From NCBI GenBank assembly GCA_020638525.1, contig JACKIL010000004.1:124001-188000 (forward strand): 64,000 nt of DNA, read 5' to 3'. The notes beneath the pieces are model-generated. The model was not told the DNA's origin, made no database searches, and saw only the letters and a program-made list of their open reading frames with translations. Shown here one piece after another: positions 8,003-17,114 of the stretch (position 1 is the first letter of the stretch; the number at the start of each line of letters is the position of its first letter). Made by a program: the position numbers and the translations under genes. This DNA comes from Caulobacterales bacterium (lineage in GTDB: Bacteria > Pseudomonadota > Alphaproteobacteria > Caulobacterales > Parvularculaceae).

Positions 8003-8827
8003 TTAATCGCTGCCTTCGGTCTGGCTCTGGACGACTTCTTCGTGACGAGCGAGGATTCGCGGCCACAATGCGGCGGCCTCTGGCAAGTTGAGCCCGAAGA
8101 CATCCCACAGCGCTTCGACATAGGCGGGCGCATCCGGGATGAGTTCGCTTTCCTTGCCGGCGTCCGTCAGCTTTGTGAGAACACGCCCGCGTAGGCTGAA
8201 ATGAGCGCCGTCTCGCCATCGTTGCACGACAGCGTTCTGGACAAAAGGCGAAGCGGGGTCCGACTGCAGGAAGTTGCATCCGCCTTCAAGCAGGGCTTCG
8301 TCATCGACGTCAGGGTGGAAATCAAAGCTCGGCGCGCCGCCCGCAGGATCGTTCGAGTAGCGCCACCAGCCGTCCTGGATCCGAGATAGCGAGCAGCGGA
8401 GCGGACCGACATCGAAGCCGCTCTCGGCGAGAGGCGTCGGTTCTATGAGGCCATCCCCGAACCCGACATCGGCGAGCCACGTCTGGTCCTCGACATCAAC
8501 GAGGACGACGAGGTGGTTGCCAATCGAGCTGTCTCCCATGGTCTCGCGATGCACGGCGCCGGCGAGGCGGCGGACATCGAAACCGATCTCCGTGAGCGCC
8601 CAGGAAAGGAGGCCGTTCATCTCGTAACACCAGCCGCCGCGGCCTCGCCTGACGATCTTATCATAGATATCAGGTGCGGCGCGGGTGACAGGCGTGCGTA
8701 GTTGTACGTCAAGATTTTCATACGGAATGGTTTCGGCGTGGGCGCGGTGCAGCGCGCGCAACGTATTGAGGTCCGCTCTCGGGGTTCCTTTGAAACCAAT
8801 TCGGGAGAGGTAGCCTTCGAGGTTCAT
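8003..8827 (-). CDS. nat: Arylamine N-acetyltransferase
   Basis: Transfers acetyl from acetyl-CoA to arylamines, hydrazines or related acceptors through a cysteine intermediate. The 274-residue product shows the Cys-His-Asp triad in family context: RGRGGWCYEMNGL (Cys67), GNHLVVLV (His105) and WLADVGFGDG (Asp120). Length is standard. I chose the ATG giving MNLEGYLSRIGFKGTP, the conserved family start. It is divergent from the MprF-like gene. Confidence 0.93.
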   Translation of the reverse strand: MNLEGYLSRIGFKGTPRADLNTLRALHRAHAETIPYENLDVQLRTPVTRAAPDIYDKIVRRGRGGWCYEMNGLLSWALTEIGFDVRRLAGAVHRETMGDSSIGNHLVVLVDVEDQTWLADVGFGDGLIEPTPLAESGFDVGPLRCSLSRIQDGWWRYSNDPAGGAPSFDFHPDVDDEALLEGGCNFLQSDPASPFVQNAVVQRWRDGAHFSLRGRVLTKLTDAGKESELIPDAPAYVEALWDVFGLNLPEAAALWPRILARHEEVVQSQTEGSD

Positions 8828-9010
8828 GGCCGATTTTCCGGGCGCAGCTGATAGAGGCGCGCTTAGCATTCTCGCGGGGAAGAGGCGATGGAATTTTCAC
8901 GAGGTTGAGGTAAACAGGGGCGCGGGCGCGACGGAGTGTTTTCGAGTACTCCAATTCGTCGGAACACTATCGCGCCGCAGGAAAAACTCCAAAAGCGAAG
9001 GGCAGGCGCC

Positions 9011-10705
9011 GTGTCCGAGAAGGCGACTAACTACGCCGAGGCCGAACGGAAGCGCGCCGACGCTGAACTTCTCCTGAGCTTTCTGGACGATATTGCGCCG
9101 ACAGTTTTCGCCGCGATCGTCTTCTTGTCCGGGGCTGCGATGCTTGGCGCCTCTGCGGCGCCGGACTTCTTCCAGAACAGATCGCTGCTTCGCATCATTG
9201 CGCCGCTGCCGGTGATTGAGGCCTCGCACTTTCTTTCCTCCGTCATTGGTACGCTGATGCTGTTCGTTGCGGCGGGGCTCCGGCAACGACTTTCATCGGC
9301 TTGGCTGCTCGGCGTCATTCTCCTTGGTGCGGGCGCAGTATTCTCGCTTCTTTCCGGCGGTCACTATGCGCGGGTGGTCGCATCGACCGTGGTCATGATG
9401 TCCTTGGCGGCGTCGCGCGGCGCGTTCTATCGCCAGCCTGGCCTGCGAGAGATGAACCTTTCGCCGATCTGGATTGGGGCGATCCTGCTTGTGATCGGTG
9501 CAATCGCCTGGCTCGGATTTTTCTCGTTCGAGCATTTCGAATATAATAACGATCTCTGGTGGACATTCGCGCGCGATGCGGATGCGTCGCGCTTCCTGCG
9601 AGGCATCGTAACGGCGTTGGTTGTCTTCGCGCTGTTTGTGGCGTGGCGTCTGATGCAGCTTTCGGGCGCCCCGCGTGCGGAAGCACCGCCTGCGGATATC
9701 GATACGAGAGTGGCGAGGGTGATTGCAGAAGGCGACGCAGTCTCTCCCGACGCGAGCCTCGCATTTCTTCCGGACAAACGCTTCCTGTTCAGCGAGAGCG
9801 GGAAGAGTTTCATCATGTACGGCGTGCACGGGCGCAGCTGGATCGCAATGGGGCCGCCTGTGGGGCTCGCGAGCGAAGCTCGGGATCTCGCCTGGCGCTT
9901 CAAGGCGCTTGCGCACAAGTTTGGCGGCGAAATAGCGTTCTATTCGATTTCGGAGAGCTTCCTCGCGACGGCGCTCGATCTTGGCCTTTCAGTCGTCAAG
10001 GTTGGCGAGACTGCGATTGTGCCCCTTGAGACTTTTTCACTCGAAGGCGGGAAGCGATCGAAGTTGCGGCAAGCCCGGCGCAACCTTGAGAAGGATGGCT
10101 GCACATTCGAGATACTTCCGCCAGAAGAGGTCGCAGAAAATCTACCGGCTCTGAAGGAAGTCTCCGATCGTTGGCTCGCAAAGCACAAGGGCAAGGAGAA
10201 ACAATTCACGCTCGGATTTTTTAATCTGGCGTACCTCTCGCATTTTCCGGTCGCTGTCGTTCGGCGGGGAAATGAGATCTTTGCTTTCGCCAATTTGTGG
10301 ATTGCGCCAGCGGCTCAAGGATTGTCGATAGACTTGATGCGTTATCTTCCGGATGCGGCGCCCTATGGCGTGATGGATAGTCTCATCGTTGAACTGATCA
10401 TGTGGGGCAAGGAGAATGGCTACAAGACGCTCGATCTCGGAATGGCGCCGCTCGCAGGGCTGGAGCGCCGCCGCCTTGCGCCGCTGATGAGCCGCATCGG
10501 CGCGCTCGTTTTCGAGCAGGGCGGGCGCTTCTACGGTTTCGAAGGGCTGCGTCAATTCAAGGAGAAGTTTCAGCCGCAATGGAAGCCGCTCTATCTTGCA
10601 GCGTCGAACCGGCTTGATGCAGCCGTCGCACTCGGTCGCGTCGCGCTTCTGACAAGCGGTGGCATAGCTGGGATGCTTGGCGGCGAGAAGGCCGGGAGGG
10701 ATTAG
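9011..10705 (+). CDS. MprF-like protein with DUF2156 aminoacyl-lipid synthase domain, short membrane part
   Basis: The C-terminal half (about residues 245-545) matches the DUF2156/GNAT-type catalytic domain of MprF, which adds amino acids from aminoacyl-tRNA to phosphatidylglycerol: LPDKRFLFSESGKSFIMYGVHGRSW, KLRQARRNLEKDGCTFEIL, IDLMRYLPDAAPYGVMD and the terminal FEGLRQFKEKFQPQWKPLYL. The N-terminal part has about six hydrophobic segments instead of the long flippase domain of full MprF (about 850 aa), so this is a 564-residue short version. The GTG start has AAGGGC about 8 bases upstream; a GTG at 8936 is possible. The stop overlaps the convergent MFS gene by 3 bases. Confidence 0.8.
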   Translation: MSEKATNYAEAERKRADAELLLSFLDDIAPTVFAAIVFLSGAAMLGASAAPDFFQNRSLLRIIAPLPVIEASHFLSSVIGTLMLFVAAGLRQRLSSAWLLGVILLGAGAVFSLLSGGHYARVVASTVVMMSLAASRGAFYRQPGLREMNLSPIWIGAILLVIGAIAWLGFFSFEHFEYNNDLWWTFARDADASRFLRGIVTALVVFALFVAWRLMQLSGAPRAEAPPADIDTRVARVIAEGDAVSPDASLAFLPDKRFLFSESGKSFIMYGVHGRSWIAMGPPVGLASEARDLAWRFKALAHKFGGEIAFYSISESFLATALDLGLSVVKVGETAIVPLETFSLEGGKRSKLRQARRNLEKDGCTFEILPPEEVAENLPALKEVSDRWLAKHKGKEKQFTLGFFNLAYLSHFPVAVVRRGNEIFAFANLWIAPAAQGLSIDLMRYLPDAAPYGVMDSLIVELIMWGKENGYKTLDLGMAPLAGLERRRLAPLMSRIGALVFEQGGRFYGFEGLRQFKEKFQPQWKPLYLAASNRLDAAVALGRVALLTSGGIAGMLGGEKAGRD

Positions 10706-12012
10706 CTGCTCTGTTTCGCCGCGGTCGGCTGCGCTTCCAGACGCTCCGGTTTCGATGTGAAGATTTCAGGCGTTTCCTCAAGCTTGTCGGCCTTCGCAAG
10801 CTGCGGGAACAGCTTGAACCACGACGCAGCCGTGATGATCGCGACAACGCCGCCAAGAATGACCGCGCCAACGGGGCCGAGGAAACGAGCGGCGACCCCC
10901 GATTCAAATTCCCCGAGTTCGTTGGATGCCGAAATGAAAATGAACGAGACGGAAGAGACGCGCCCGCGCATTGCATCGGGCGTTGCAAACTGGATGAGAG
11001 ACTGACGCACATAGACGGAAATCATGTCCGCCGCGCCCGTCACTGCGAGCGCAATGAGCGAAACCCAGATAAGGTTTGACCACGCAAAGACGAGCGTTCC
11101 AGCGCCATAAACTGCAATGGCGCTGAGCATCCATACGCCAACGCGCCGGTTGAGCGGCTTCACCGCAAGCATGAAGGCGATGCCCGCTGCGCCGATCGCC
11201 GGCGCCGCGCGCAGAACGCCAAGCCCTTCGGCGCCGATATGCAGCACATCGCGGGCAAAAACGGGCAACAACGCCGTCACGCCGCCGAAGAGAACGACAA
11301 CGAGGTCGAGAGAGATTGCGCCAAGCACGATTTTGTTATCGCGGACATAGCGCAAGCCTTCTATCGCCATCGCCAAGCCGTTGGCGCCAGCGACGGGTTG
11401 ATGCTTCGGCGTCTTTGCAAGGCTGATCGAAAGGACAGCGAGAAGCGTAAGGGTCACGCTGACGCCATAGACGACCTGCGCGCCCAAAGCATAAAGAAGG
11501 CCGCCGAGCGCAGGGCCCGCAATCGCCGCTCCCTGAAAGCCAAGCGAGTTCCACGCGATTGCGCTCGACAATTCCTCGCGCGGCACAAGCCGCGGATAAA
11601 GGGAATTGCTCGCCGCTGGCGTAAAAGCGTTCACTGCGCCAAGCAGGATCGCGATGCCGAAGATTGAAGGAATGGCGATCTGATGCGGGAGGAAGACAGT
11701 CGCGATAAGCCCAAGCCCGCCAACAGCGCGCGCGAGGTTGCTGACGATCAGGATCATTTTCCGGTCGAGCCGGTCTGCCGCCTGTCCGCCGACAAGGGAA
11801 AGCAGAAGAACGGGCAGAAATTGCGCAAGGCCCACGAGGCCCAGAATGAATGCGGATTCCTCAATCGACCGGGTCAGGCGCGCCAGATCGTAAATCTGCC
11901 AGCCGATGGCGACCGCCTGCATTTGGCGCGCGCTCGAAACGCACTGCCGCATGACCCAATAATAGGCGTAGGCTCGGTGACGGAAGACGCTGGTGGACGG
12001 GGCGAGGGACAT
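10702..12012 (-). CDS. MFS transporter, EntS/MFS_3-like
   Basis: A 436-residue protein with about twelve predicted transmembrane helices. The first loop has GGQAADRLDRKMIL, the motif-A equivalent, and the N-terminus (FRHRAYAYYWVMRQCVSSARQM) and helix 5 region (FQGAAIAGPALGGLLYALG) fit the enterobactin-exporter/MFS_3 branch, usually efflux. The substrate is unknown. The C-terminus is a polar tail rich in Glu, Lys and Pro. It is single, convergent with the MprF-like gene and divergent from the monooxygenase gene. Confidence 0.85.
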   Translation of the reverse strand: MSLAPSTSVFRHRAYAYYWVMRQCVSSARQMQAVAIGWQIYDLARLTRSIEESAFILGLVGLAQFLPVLLLSLVGGQAADRLDRKMILIVSNLARAVGGLGLIATVFLPHQIAIPSIFGIAILLGAVNAFTPAASNSLYPRLVPREELSSAIAWNSLGFQGAAIAGPALGGLLYALGAQVVYGVSVTLTLLAVLSISLAKTPKHQPVAGANGLAMAIEGLRYVRDNKIVLGAISLDLVVVLFGGVTALLPVFARDVLHIGAEGLGVLRAAPAIGAAGIAFMLAVKPLNRRVGVWMLSAIAVYGAGTLVFAWSNLIWVSLIALAVTGAADMISVYVRQSLIQFATPDAMRGRVSSVSFIFISASNELGEFESGVAARFLGPVGAVILGGVVAIITAASWFKLFPQLAKADKLEETPEIFTSKPERLEAQPTAAKQSS

Positions 12013-12140
12013 GGCCGGGCGCGTAAGTGGGGCTGGCGGCGGCCCCGAGAACCCGGAAGCCGCACATCATCTGGTTAAGAGGTGATACGCTTCCTCTTGG
12101 GCCCGCCCATTCGGCGCTGCAAGAAAAAATCGACGGCGAG

Positions 12141-12201
12141 CCCGATCGGGAGTAAAAAGGAGGAAACTAGGGAGTTTCCCTTTTCGGGACGGCCCCGAAA
12201 A
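12141..12201. repeat. Three consecutive palindromes ahead of the monooxygenase gene
   Basis: CCCGATCGGG (12141-12150) is a perfect palindrome. GGAAACT (12162-12168), loop AGGG and AGTTTCC (12173-12179) form a perfect 7-bp stem. TTTTCGGG (12181-12188), loop ACGGC and CCCGAAAA (12194-12201) form a perfect 8-bp stem. All lie within 85 bases of the start codon at 12224 and could be operators or 5'-UTR hairpins. Confidence 0.6.
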
Positions 12202-12223
12202 GCGTTTCCAAGGAGCAAGAAGA

Positions 12224-13726
12224 ATGATGGCCCTGGAAAACTATTTTGACGTCCTCATCGTCGGCGCAGGTCTCTCTGGCGTCGGTGCGGCGTACCACGT
12301 GCAGAAGCACTGTCCGGATAAGAGTTATGCGATCCTTGAAGGCCGTAACGCTTTGGGTGGCACCTGGGACCTTTTCCGATACCCCGGCATCCGCTCTGAC
12401 AGCGATATGTTCACACTCGGCTACGGTTTCCGGCCGTGGCGGCAGGCGAAAGCGATCGCCGACGGCCCCTCTATCCGCGAATATGTGAACGAGACCGCCG
12501 CGGAATACGGCATCGATAAGCGCATTCGTTTCAATCACTGGGTTACTGACATTGCGTGGTCGTCAAAGGATGCGCGCTGGACAGTGACGGCCCAGCATGA
12601 CGGGCGGCCGGTGCAGTACAGCGCGAACTTCCTCTGGATGTGCTCCGGCTATTATCGGTACTCGGAAGGCTATACGCCGGAGTTCAAAGGCGCCGAACGC
12701 TTCAAGGGAACGATTGTTCATCCGCAGAAGTGGCCGGAGAATCTCGACTATGCCGGTAAGCGCGTCGTGGTGATCGGGTCCGGAGCGACCGCAGTGACGC
12801 TGATCCCGTCGATGGCTGACAAGGCCGCGCACATCACCATGCTCCAGCGCACGCCGACTTATATGTTTTCCGCGCCGGGAACGAGCCCGCTCGCGAATGC
12901 GTTGAGCAAGATAATGCCGAAGAGCTGGGCTTATTGGCTTATGCGCTGGCAACGCATCATCCTTCAGCAATTCGTGTTCAAAACCGCGCGAGCCAAGCCA
13001 GAGAAGACGGCCGAGCACCTCATTGAGGAAACACGCGCGCGCCTTCCCGCCGGTTTCGACGTCGAGAAGCATTTCAAGCCGAACTACAATCCTTGGGAAC
13101 AAAGACTCTGCCTGGTGCCGGACGACGATCTCTTCGCTGCGATCCGGTGCGGCAAGGCGTCTGTCGTGACGGACCATATCGACACTTTTACCGAGAAAGG
13201 CATCCTGCTGAAGTCCGGCGAGGAGCTTGAGGCCGACATCATCATCACTGCGACGGGCCTTATCATGGAGGTCCTTGGTGGTGCGAAGGTATCTGTCGAC
13301 GGACAGCAGGTCGATGTCGGCAAGACCTTCACTTATAAAGGCTTCATGTTCTCGGGCCTGCCGAACATCGTTTCCGTGTTCGGCTACCTCAACGCCTCAT
13401 GGACGCTGCGCGCCGATCTTATTTCCGAGTATGTCGTCCGCTTGCTGAAATATATGGACAAGCACGGATTCTCGTCGGCGACGCCGGTCAACAAGAACCC
13501 GGCGATGCAGCCTGAGCCGCTGGCCGACTTTTCCTCAGGCTACATTCTGCGTGCGCTGGACTATTTGCCGAAGCAGGGGCCCGCGCCGTGGCGCCATCCG
13601 CAAGACTATGCGCGCGATGTGGCTGACCTGCGCTTTGGAAAGCTCGATGACGGAGTGATGGAATTCGCATCGTCGCCCGCGAGCGCGGCGGCGGAGAAGG
13701 AACGCAAGCTCGTCGCAGCGGAATAG
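12224..13726 (+). CDS. EthA-like flavin monooxygenase (Baeyer-Villiger type)
   Basis: FAD- and NADPH-dependent monooxygenase expected to convert ketones to esters or lactones, or to S-oxidise thioamides as mycobacterial EthA does. The 500-residue product has the N-terminal FAD motif VGAGLSGVGAA (Gly14, 16, 19), the Baeyer-Villiger fingerprint FKGTIVHPQKWP (160-171) and a second dinucleotide motif VIGSGATAV (183-191). The segments LGGTWDLFRYPGIRSDSDM and FKPNYNPWEQRLCLVP match EthA closely from memory. The ATG has AAGGAG about 8 bases upstream. The gene stands alone, so its substrate cannot be inferred from neighbours. Confidence 0.92.
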   Translation: MMALENYFDVLIVGAGLSGVGAAYHVQKHCPDKSYAILEGRNALGGTWDLFRYPGIRSDSDMFTLGYGFRPWRQAKAIADGPSIREYVNETAAEYGIDKRIRFNHWVTDIAWSSKDARWTVTAQHDGRPVQYSANFLWMCSGYYRYSEGYTPEFKGAERFKGTIVHPQKWPENLDYAGKRVVVIGSGATAVTLIPSMADKAAHITMLQRTPTYMFSAPGTSPLANALSKIMPKSWAYWLMRWQRIILQQFVFKTARAKPEKTAEHLIEETRARLPAGFDVEKHFKPNYNPWEQRLCLVPDDDLFAAIRCGKASVVTDHIDTFTEKGILLKSGEELEADIIITATGLIMEVLGGAKVSVDGQQVDVGKTFTYKGFMFSGLPNIVSVFGYLNASWTLRADLISEYVVRLLKYMDKHGFSSATPVNKNPAMQPEPLADFSSGYILRALDYLPKQGPAPWRHPQDYARDVADLRFGKLDDGVMEFASSPASAAAEKERKLVAAE

Positions 13727-13734
13727 CGGTTGCG

Positions 13735-14964
13735 CTATCCGTCCGGCGGACTGCCGCCCTCGGCCGATTTTCCAAAGACGACGATCAACGCGCCGAGAAG
13801 CGCGAGTGCGCCATAGAGCGCCGTCAGGCCAATTCCCGCCCTCGTGCGATGAGCGCGCATGGCCGCAAGCGCCGATTGAAGGGCGTAATAGAATGCGAAC
13901 GCCCGGGAGGCATAGTTGATGATCTCGAAAACATTCGTGAACCATGTAAAGCCGATGCCGACGGCGACGAGCGCCGCGTAACCGCGCTTCGGATTGACTT
14001 TTCCCTTAGTCAATTCGTCGAGGAGGCCTCCGGAGCCGCTCGTATCGGCGACCGCAGCGCTAAACTGAGCGCTTAGGGCGGCGACGACGAGCAGGGCGGG
14101 GAGAATTGGCGCGACGATGTCCATCATGCCGATGATCGCCGTCTCTTCGAGTTTCAGCTCGCCGCGCTTGAATACGTACGCCATCAGCAGGATGTAGATG
14201 ATGTAAATTCCGGAGGAGATCCACTGCGCCCAGTGCATCGAGGCGATGCGTATCTTTGCAGTGTATTCTTCGCCGAGATAGCGCGACGTCTCGAAACCCT
14301 GCACGGTCACAATGAGGCCGAACAGAAGCGTAACGGCGCTGACACCGGTCACAGACGGCGCGTTGAACACAAGCTCGTCGCCGCCAGCAGCCTTAAAGAA
14401 ATAAATTGCGAGCCCGACTATCAGCCCGAGAATGATCGACAGCTTCACGCTGACGGAGATCTGCTCCATTCGCTCAAGCGCGCCGAACCCGCGAAACCAT
14501 CCGACGAAGAGGATGACGAGAAAAGCTGCGCTCGTCAGGAGCCGCGCATGAAGGCGGTCATCTACTTCAGTAAGGCTGACGCCGAAAGCGCCAAAGAGAT
14601 TGAGATAATAAGCGACAGAGACGAAATAAGCGAAAGCGAGCGCCCATGATGAGGCTCGTTCTGTCCATTTCTCATGCGGTCCGCCTTTCGCCTGCGAACC
14701 GTCGAGCACCCTGATGTTAAAGCGTATCGCTGAGCCGAAGGCGTAGCCGAGGATGCAAAGCGCCGCCATCGCCGCGGGCGCCCATTTGCCGAAGCTTGCG
14801 TCAAGAATCGGACCGAGAATTAGGAAACCGCTGCCGATAATCGAAGCAAGCGGCGTAATCGTGGCGCGCCATTCCTTTGTATTCGCTATGCGCGGTAACG
14901 CCAGTACGCCGCCTGCAACCATAACCGCGCCGACGATGAGAATGTCCTCAAGGATCTCATTCAT
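13735..14964 (-). CDS. Putative APC-superfamily (LeuT-fold) membrane transporter
   Basis: A 409-residue integral membrane protein with about eleven hydrophobic segments. The start, GGVLALPRIANTKEW, then ITPLASIIGSGFLILGP resembles the unwound helix 1 region of amino-acid/polyamine/cation transporters, and AYFVSVAYYLNLFGAFG fits a following helix. The loop QGFETSRYLGEEY is also APC-like. I cannot name a substrate. The gene is convergent with the monooxygenase gene and has no evident partners. Confidence 0.65.
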   Translation of the reverse strand: MNEILEDILIVGAVMVAGGVLALPRIANTKEWRATITPLASIIGSGFLILGPILDASFGKWAPAAMAALCILGYAFGSAIRFNIRVLDGSQAKGGPHEKWTERASSWALAFAYFVSVAYYLNLFGAFGVSLTEVDDRLHARLLTSAAFLVILFVGWFRGFGALERMEQISVSVKLSIILGLIVGLAIYFFKAAGGDELVFNAPSVTGVSAVTLLFGLIVTVQGFETSRYLGEEYTAKIRIASMHWAQWISSGIYIIYILLMAYVFKRGELKLEETAIIGMMDIVAPILPALLVVAALSAQFSAAVADTSGSGGLLDELTKGKVNPKRGYAALVAVGIGFTWFTNVFEIINYASRAFAFYYALQSALAAMRAHRTRAGIGLTALYGALALLGALIVVFGKSAEGGSPPDG

Positions 14965-15045
14965 CGGCGCGCCGTCAGATTGCTCTGGTTATCCGGACGA
15001 CGCGCTTGCTTGCGCGGGCTTTAAGGGAGAGCGCCTCGCGCGCTC

Positions 15046-17052
15046 TCACGCTTTGACCTTCACATAGCTGCCGGGGGCGTCTTCAATCGCCTTGAGCTTG
15101 CCGGCGCCCGGAATGCGCGCAGGGACCTTGCCGGGGCTGATCCGGTTGAGCCACTCCATCCAGTATTCCCACCACGATCCCGGATGGCGCACTGCGCCTG
15201 CCTTCCATTCGTCGACCGTTTCGGGAAGGCTCTCATTCGTCGAGTGGTGATACTTCTTCTTCGACGGATGATTGACGACGCCCGCGATGTGACCGGAGCC
15301 AGCGAGCATGTAAGTGACATTGCGGTTGCCTTTCGACGCAAAGAGACGCGCCGTTCGGTAAACCGAGTTGTGCGGGGCGATGTGATCGGTTTCGCCTGCT
15401 TGCATGAAAATCGGAATGCCGACATCGCCAAGGTCGAGCTTATTGTTGTCTATCACCATTTCGCCTTTGGCGAGGCGGTTATGCTGGTAGAACTCCCGCA
15501 GATAGAAGAGGTGTACGTTCTTCGGCATGCGCGTCGCGTCGGAGTTCCAGAAGAGCAGGTCGAACTTCGCCGGGTCTTTGCCCTTCATGTAGTTATCGAT
15601 AACGAACGACCAGATGAGGTCATTCGAGCGCAGCATGTTGAAGGTGTTCGCCATTGCGCGCCCCTCAAGAACGCCGCCCGCCGCATCCATCTGCTTTTCG
15701 ATCGCATCGAGCTGTGCGTCATCGACAAAGAGAAGGAGATCGCCGGACTCTTTGAAGTCCGCTTGCGCTGTGAAAAATGTCGCCGACCGGATGCGCTTGT
15801 CGTTTGTTTTGGCCATCAAAGCGAGCGCAGTCGCGAGCATCGTGCCGCCGATGCAGTAGCCGATTGCATCGACCTCCGCTTCACCTGTCGCGTAGAGCAC
15901 GGCGTCGAGGGCCTCGAAGAGTCCCTGATGAATATAGTCGACAAACGTTTTGCTTGCGAGTTCGGGCTCAGGATTGATCCATGAGACAACGAAAACCGTG
16001 CGCCCTTGGTCGACCATCCAGCGGATGAAAGAGTTCGTTGGCTGAAGATCGAGAATGTAGAACTTGTTGATCCAGGGCGGAAAGATCAGGAGAGGGCGCT
16101 TGGCGACTTCTTCCGTTGTCGGATTATACTGAATGAGCTGCATGATCTCATTCTGGTAAACGACTTTACCCGGCGTCGTCGCGAGGTTCTCGCCAAGCTT
16201 GAAGTACTCAAGGTCAGCCTGACGGATGGCGAGTTCGCCGTGCCCGCGATCAAGATCCTCTAGGAGGTTCTTCATCCCCTTGAGGAAGTTCTCGCCCTTG
16301 GTCTCGATTGCGGTTTCGATGACCTCGGGATTCAGCATCGGGAAGTTCGTCGGCGCGATCGCATCGAGGAATTGCTGCGTATAGAATTCCGCGCGCTTCT
16401 TCTCGTGCTCATCCATGCCTTCGAGCTGGTGCACCGTCGAGCTCAGCCAGTTCGCATAGGTGAGATAAGACTGCTTCACGAAGTCGAGGAGATAATTCTC
16501 TTTCCAGGCAGGGTGCGAGAAGCGTTTGTCGCCCAGCTTTGGTTCTATGGCGGGCCTGACTTCCTCTCCCGCCATTCGCCGGGAGGCTGCGGACATCACC
16601 TTCGCGAAATCGCCCCAGAGGTTGAACTGGCGCTGCATGACAGTGCCGGGATCGGCGGCGAGGCCGTTCATCATCTCCTGAAAGGCTTCCCCGACATTGA
16701 GGGGGTCGGCGGCGCCGTCGGTTGGGACCAGCTTTCGCGTGTCCGTATTCTTGACGAAGAACTCGCTGACGAGCTCCTGCCCCTTGCCGGTGACGTTGGC
16801 GAGGTATTCAGAGAGAGCGTCGAAGTCCTCAAAAATCCGTTTGGGCGGTTGGGCCGTCGCCGCGGGTCGTAGCTGGGCTGGGGCCTCAGCCTCAGGCGCC
16901 GGCTTGGCGGGTGGCGGCTCCGGGGCGGGATTGGCCTTCACCTTCGCCGCTTTCGCGGTCGCCTTCTTCTTCGGTGCGGCGGCCGTCTTCTTGGTTTTCC
17001 GGGCGCGCGTGGTCTTTTTCGTCGCGGATTGCTTTGCGGTCGCTTGCGTCAT
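15046..17052 (-). CDS. phaC: Class I poly(3-hydroxyalkanoate) synthase with basic N-terminal tail
   Basis: Polymerises (R)-3-hydroxyacyl-CoA into storage granules. The catalytic triad is visible: lipase-box-like IGYCIGG (Cys400), ETDHIAPHNS (Asp556) and GSGHIAGVVNHP (His588). A class I N-terminal domain spans about 110-300. At 668 residues it is about 80 longer than typical class I enzymes because of an N-terminal tail: the first 40 residues hold 12 Lys and 2 Arg, followed by a Pro/Ala/Glu-rich stretch, and then FEDFDALSEYLANVTGKGQ. The tail resembles histone H1-like and PhaF-like repeats. No clear ribosome-binding site is present, but a good promoter lies upstream. phaA, phaB and phaR are not here. 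Confidence 0.93.
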   Translation of the reverse strand: MTQATAKQSATKKTTRARKTKKTAAAPKKKATAKAAKVKANPAPEPPPAKPAPEAEAPAQLRPAATAQPPKRIFEDFDALSEYLANVTGKGQELVSEFFVKNTDTRKLVPTDGAADPLNVGEAFQEMMNGLAADPGTVMQRQFNLWGDFAKVMSAASRRMAGEEVRPAIEPKLGDKRFSHPAWKENYLLDFVKQSYLTYANWLSSTVHQLEGMDEHEKKRAEFYTQQFLDAIAPTNFPMLNPEVIETAIETKGENFLKGMKNLLEDLDRGHGELAIRQADLEYFKLGENLATTPGKVVYQNEIMQLIQYNPTTEEVAKRPLLIFPPWINKFYILDLQPTNSFIRWMVDQGRTVFVVSWINPEPELASKTFVDYIHQGLFEALDAVLYATGEAEVDAIGYCIGGTMLATALALMAKTNDKRIRSATFFTAQADFKESGDLLLFVDDAQLDAIEKQMDAAGGVLEGRAMANTFNMLRSNDLIWSFVIDNYMKGKDPAKFDLLFWNSDATRMPKNVHLFYLREFYQHNRLAKGEMVIDNNKLDLGDVGIPIFMQAGETDHIAPHNSVYRTARLFASKGNRNVTYMLAGSGHIAGVVNHPSKKKYHHSTNESLPETVDEWKAGAVRHPGSWWEYWMEWLNRISPGKVPARIPGAGKLKAIEDAPGSYVKVKA

Positions 17053-17085
17053 GGTGCCGGTTGGGGGTTATGTGCTGTTGGAGTT

Positions 17086-17114
17086 GTTATAGTAGGCGGT
17101 GTCCGTGGGCGCAA
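17086..17114 (-). promoter_or_regulatory. Candidate phaC promoter
   Basis: Read on the minus strand, TTGCGC (17114-17109), a 17-base spacer and TATAAC (17091-17086) form a good sigma-70-type promoter. Transcription would begin near 17079, about 27 bases before the phaC ATG. It overlaps the first codons of the divergent lipoprotein gene. Confidence 0.5.
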
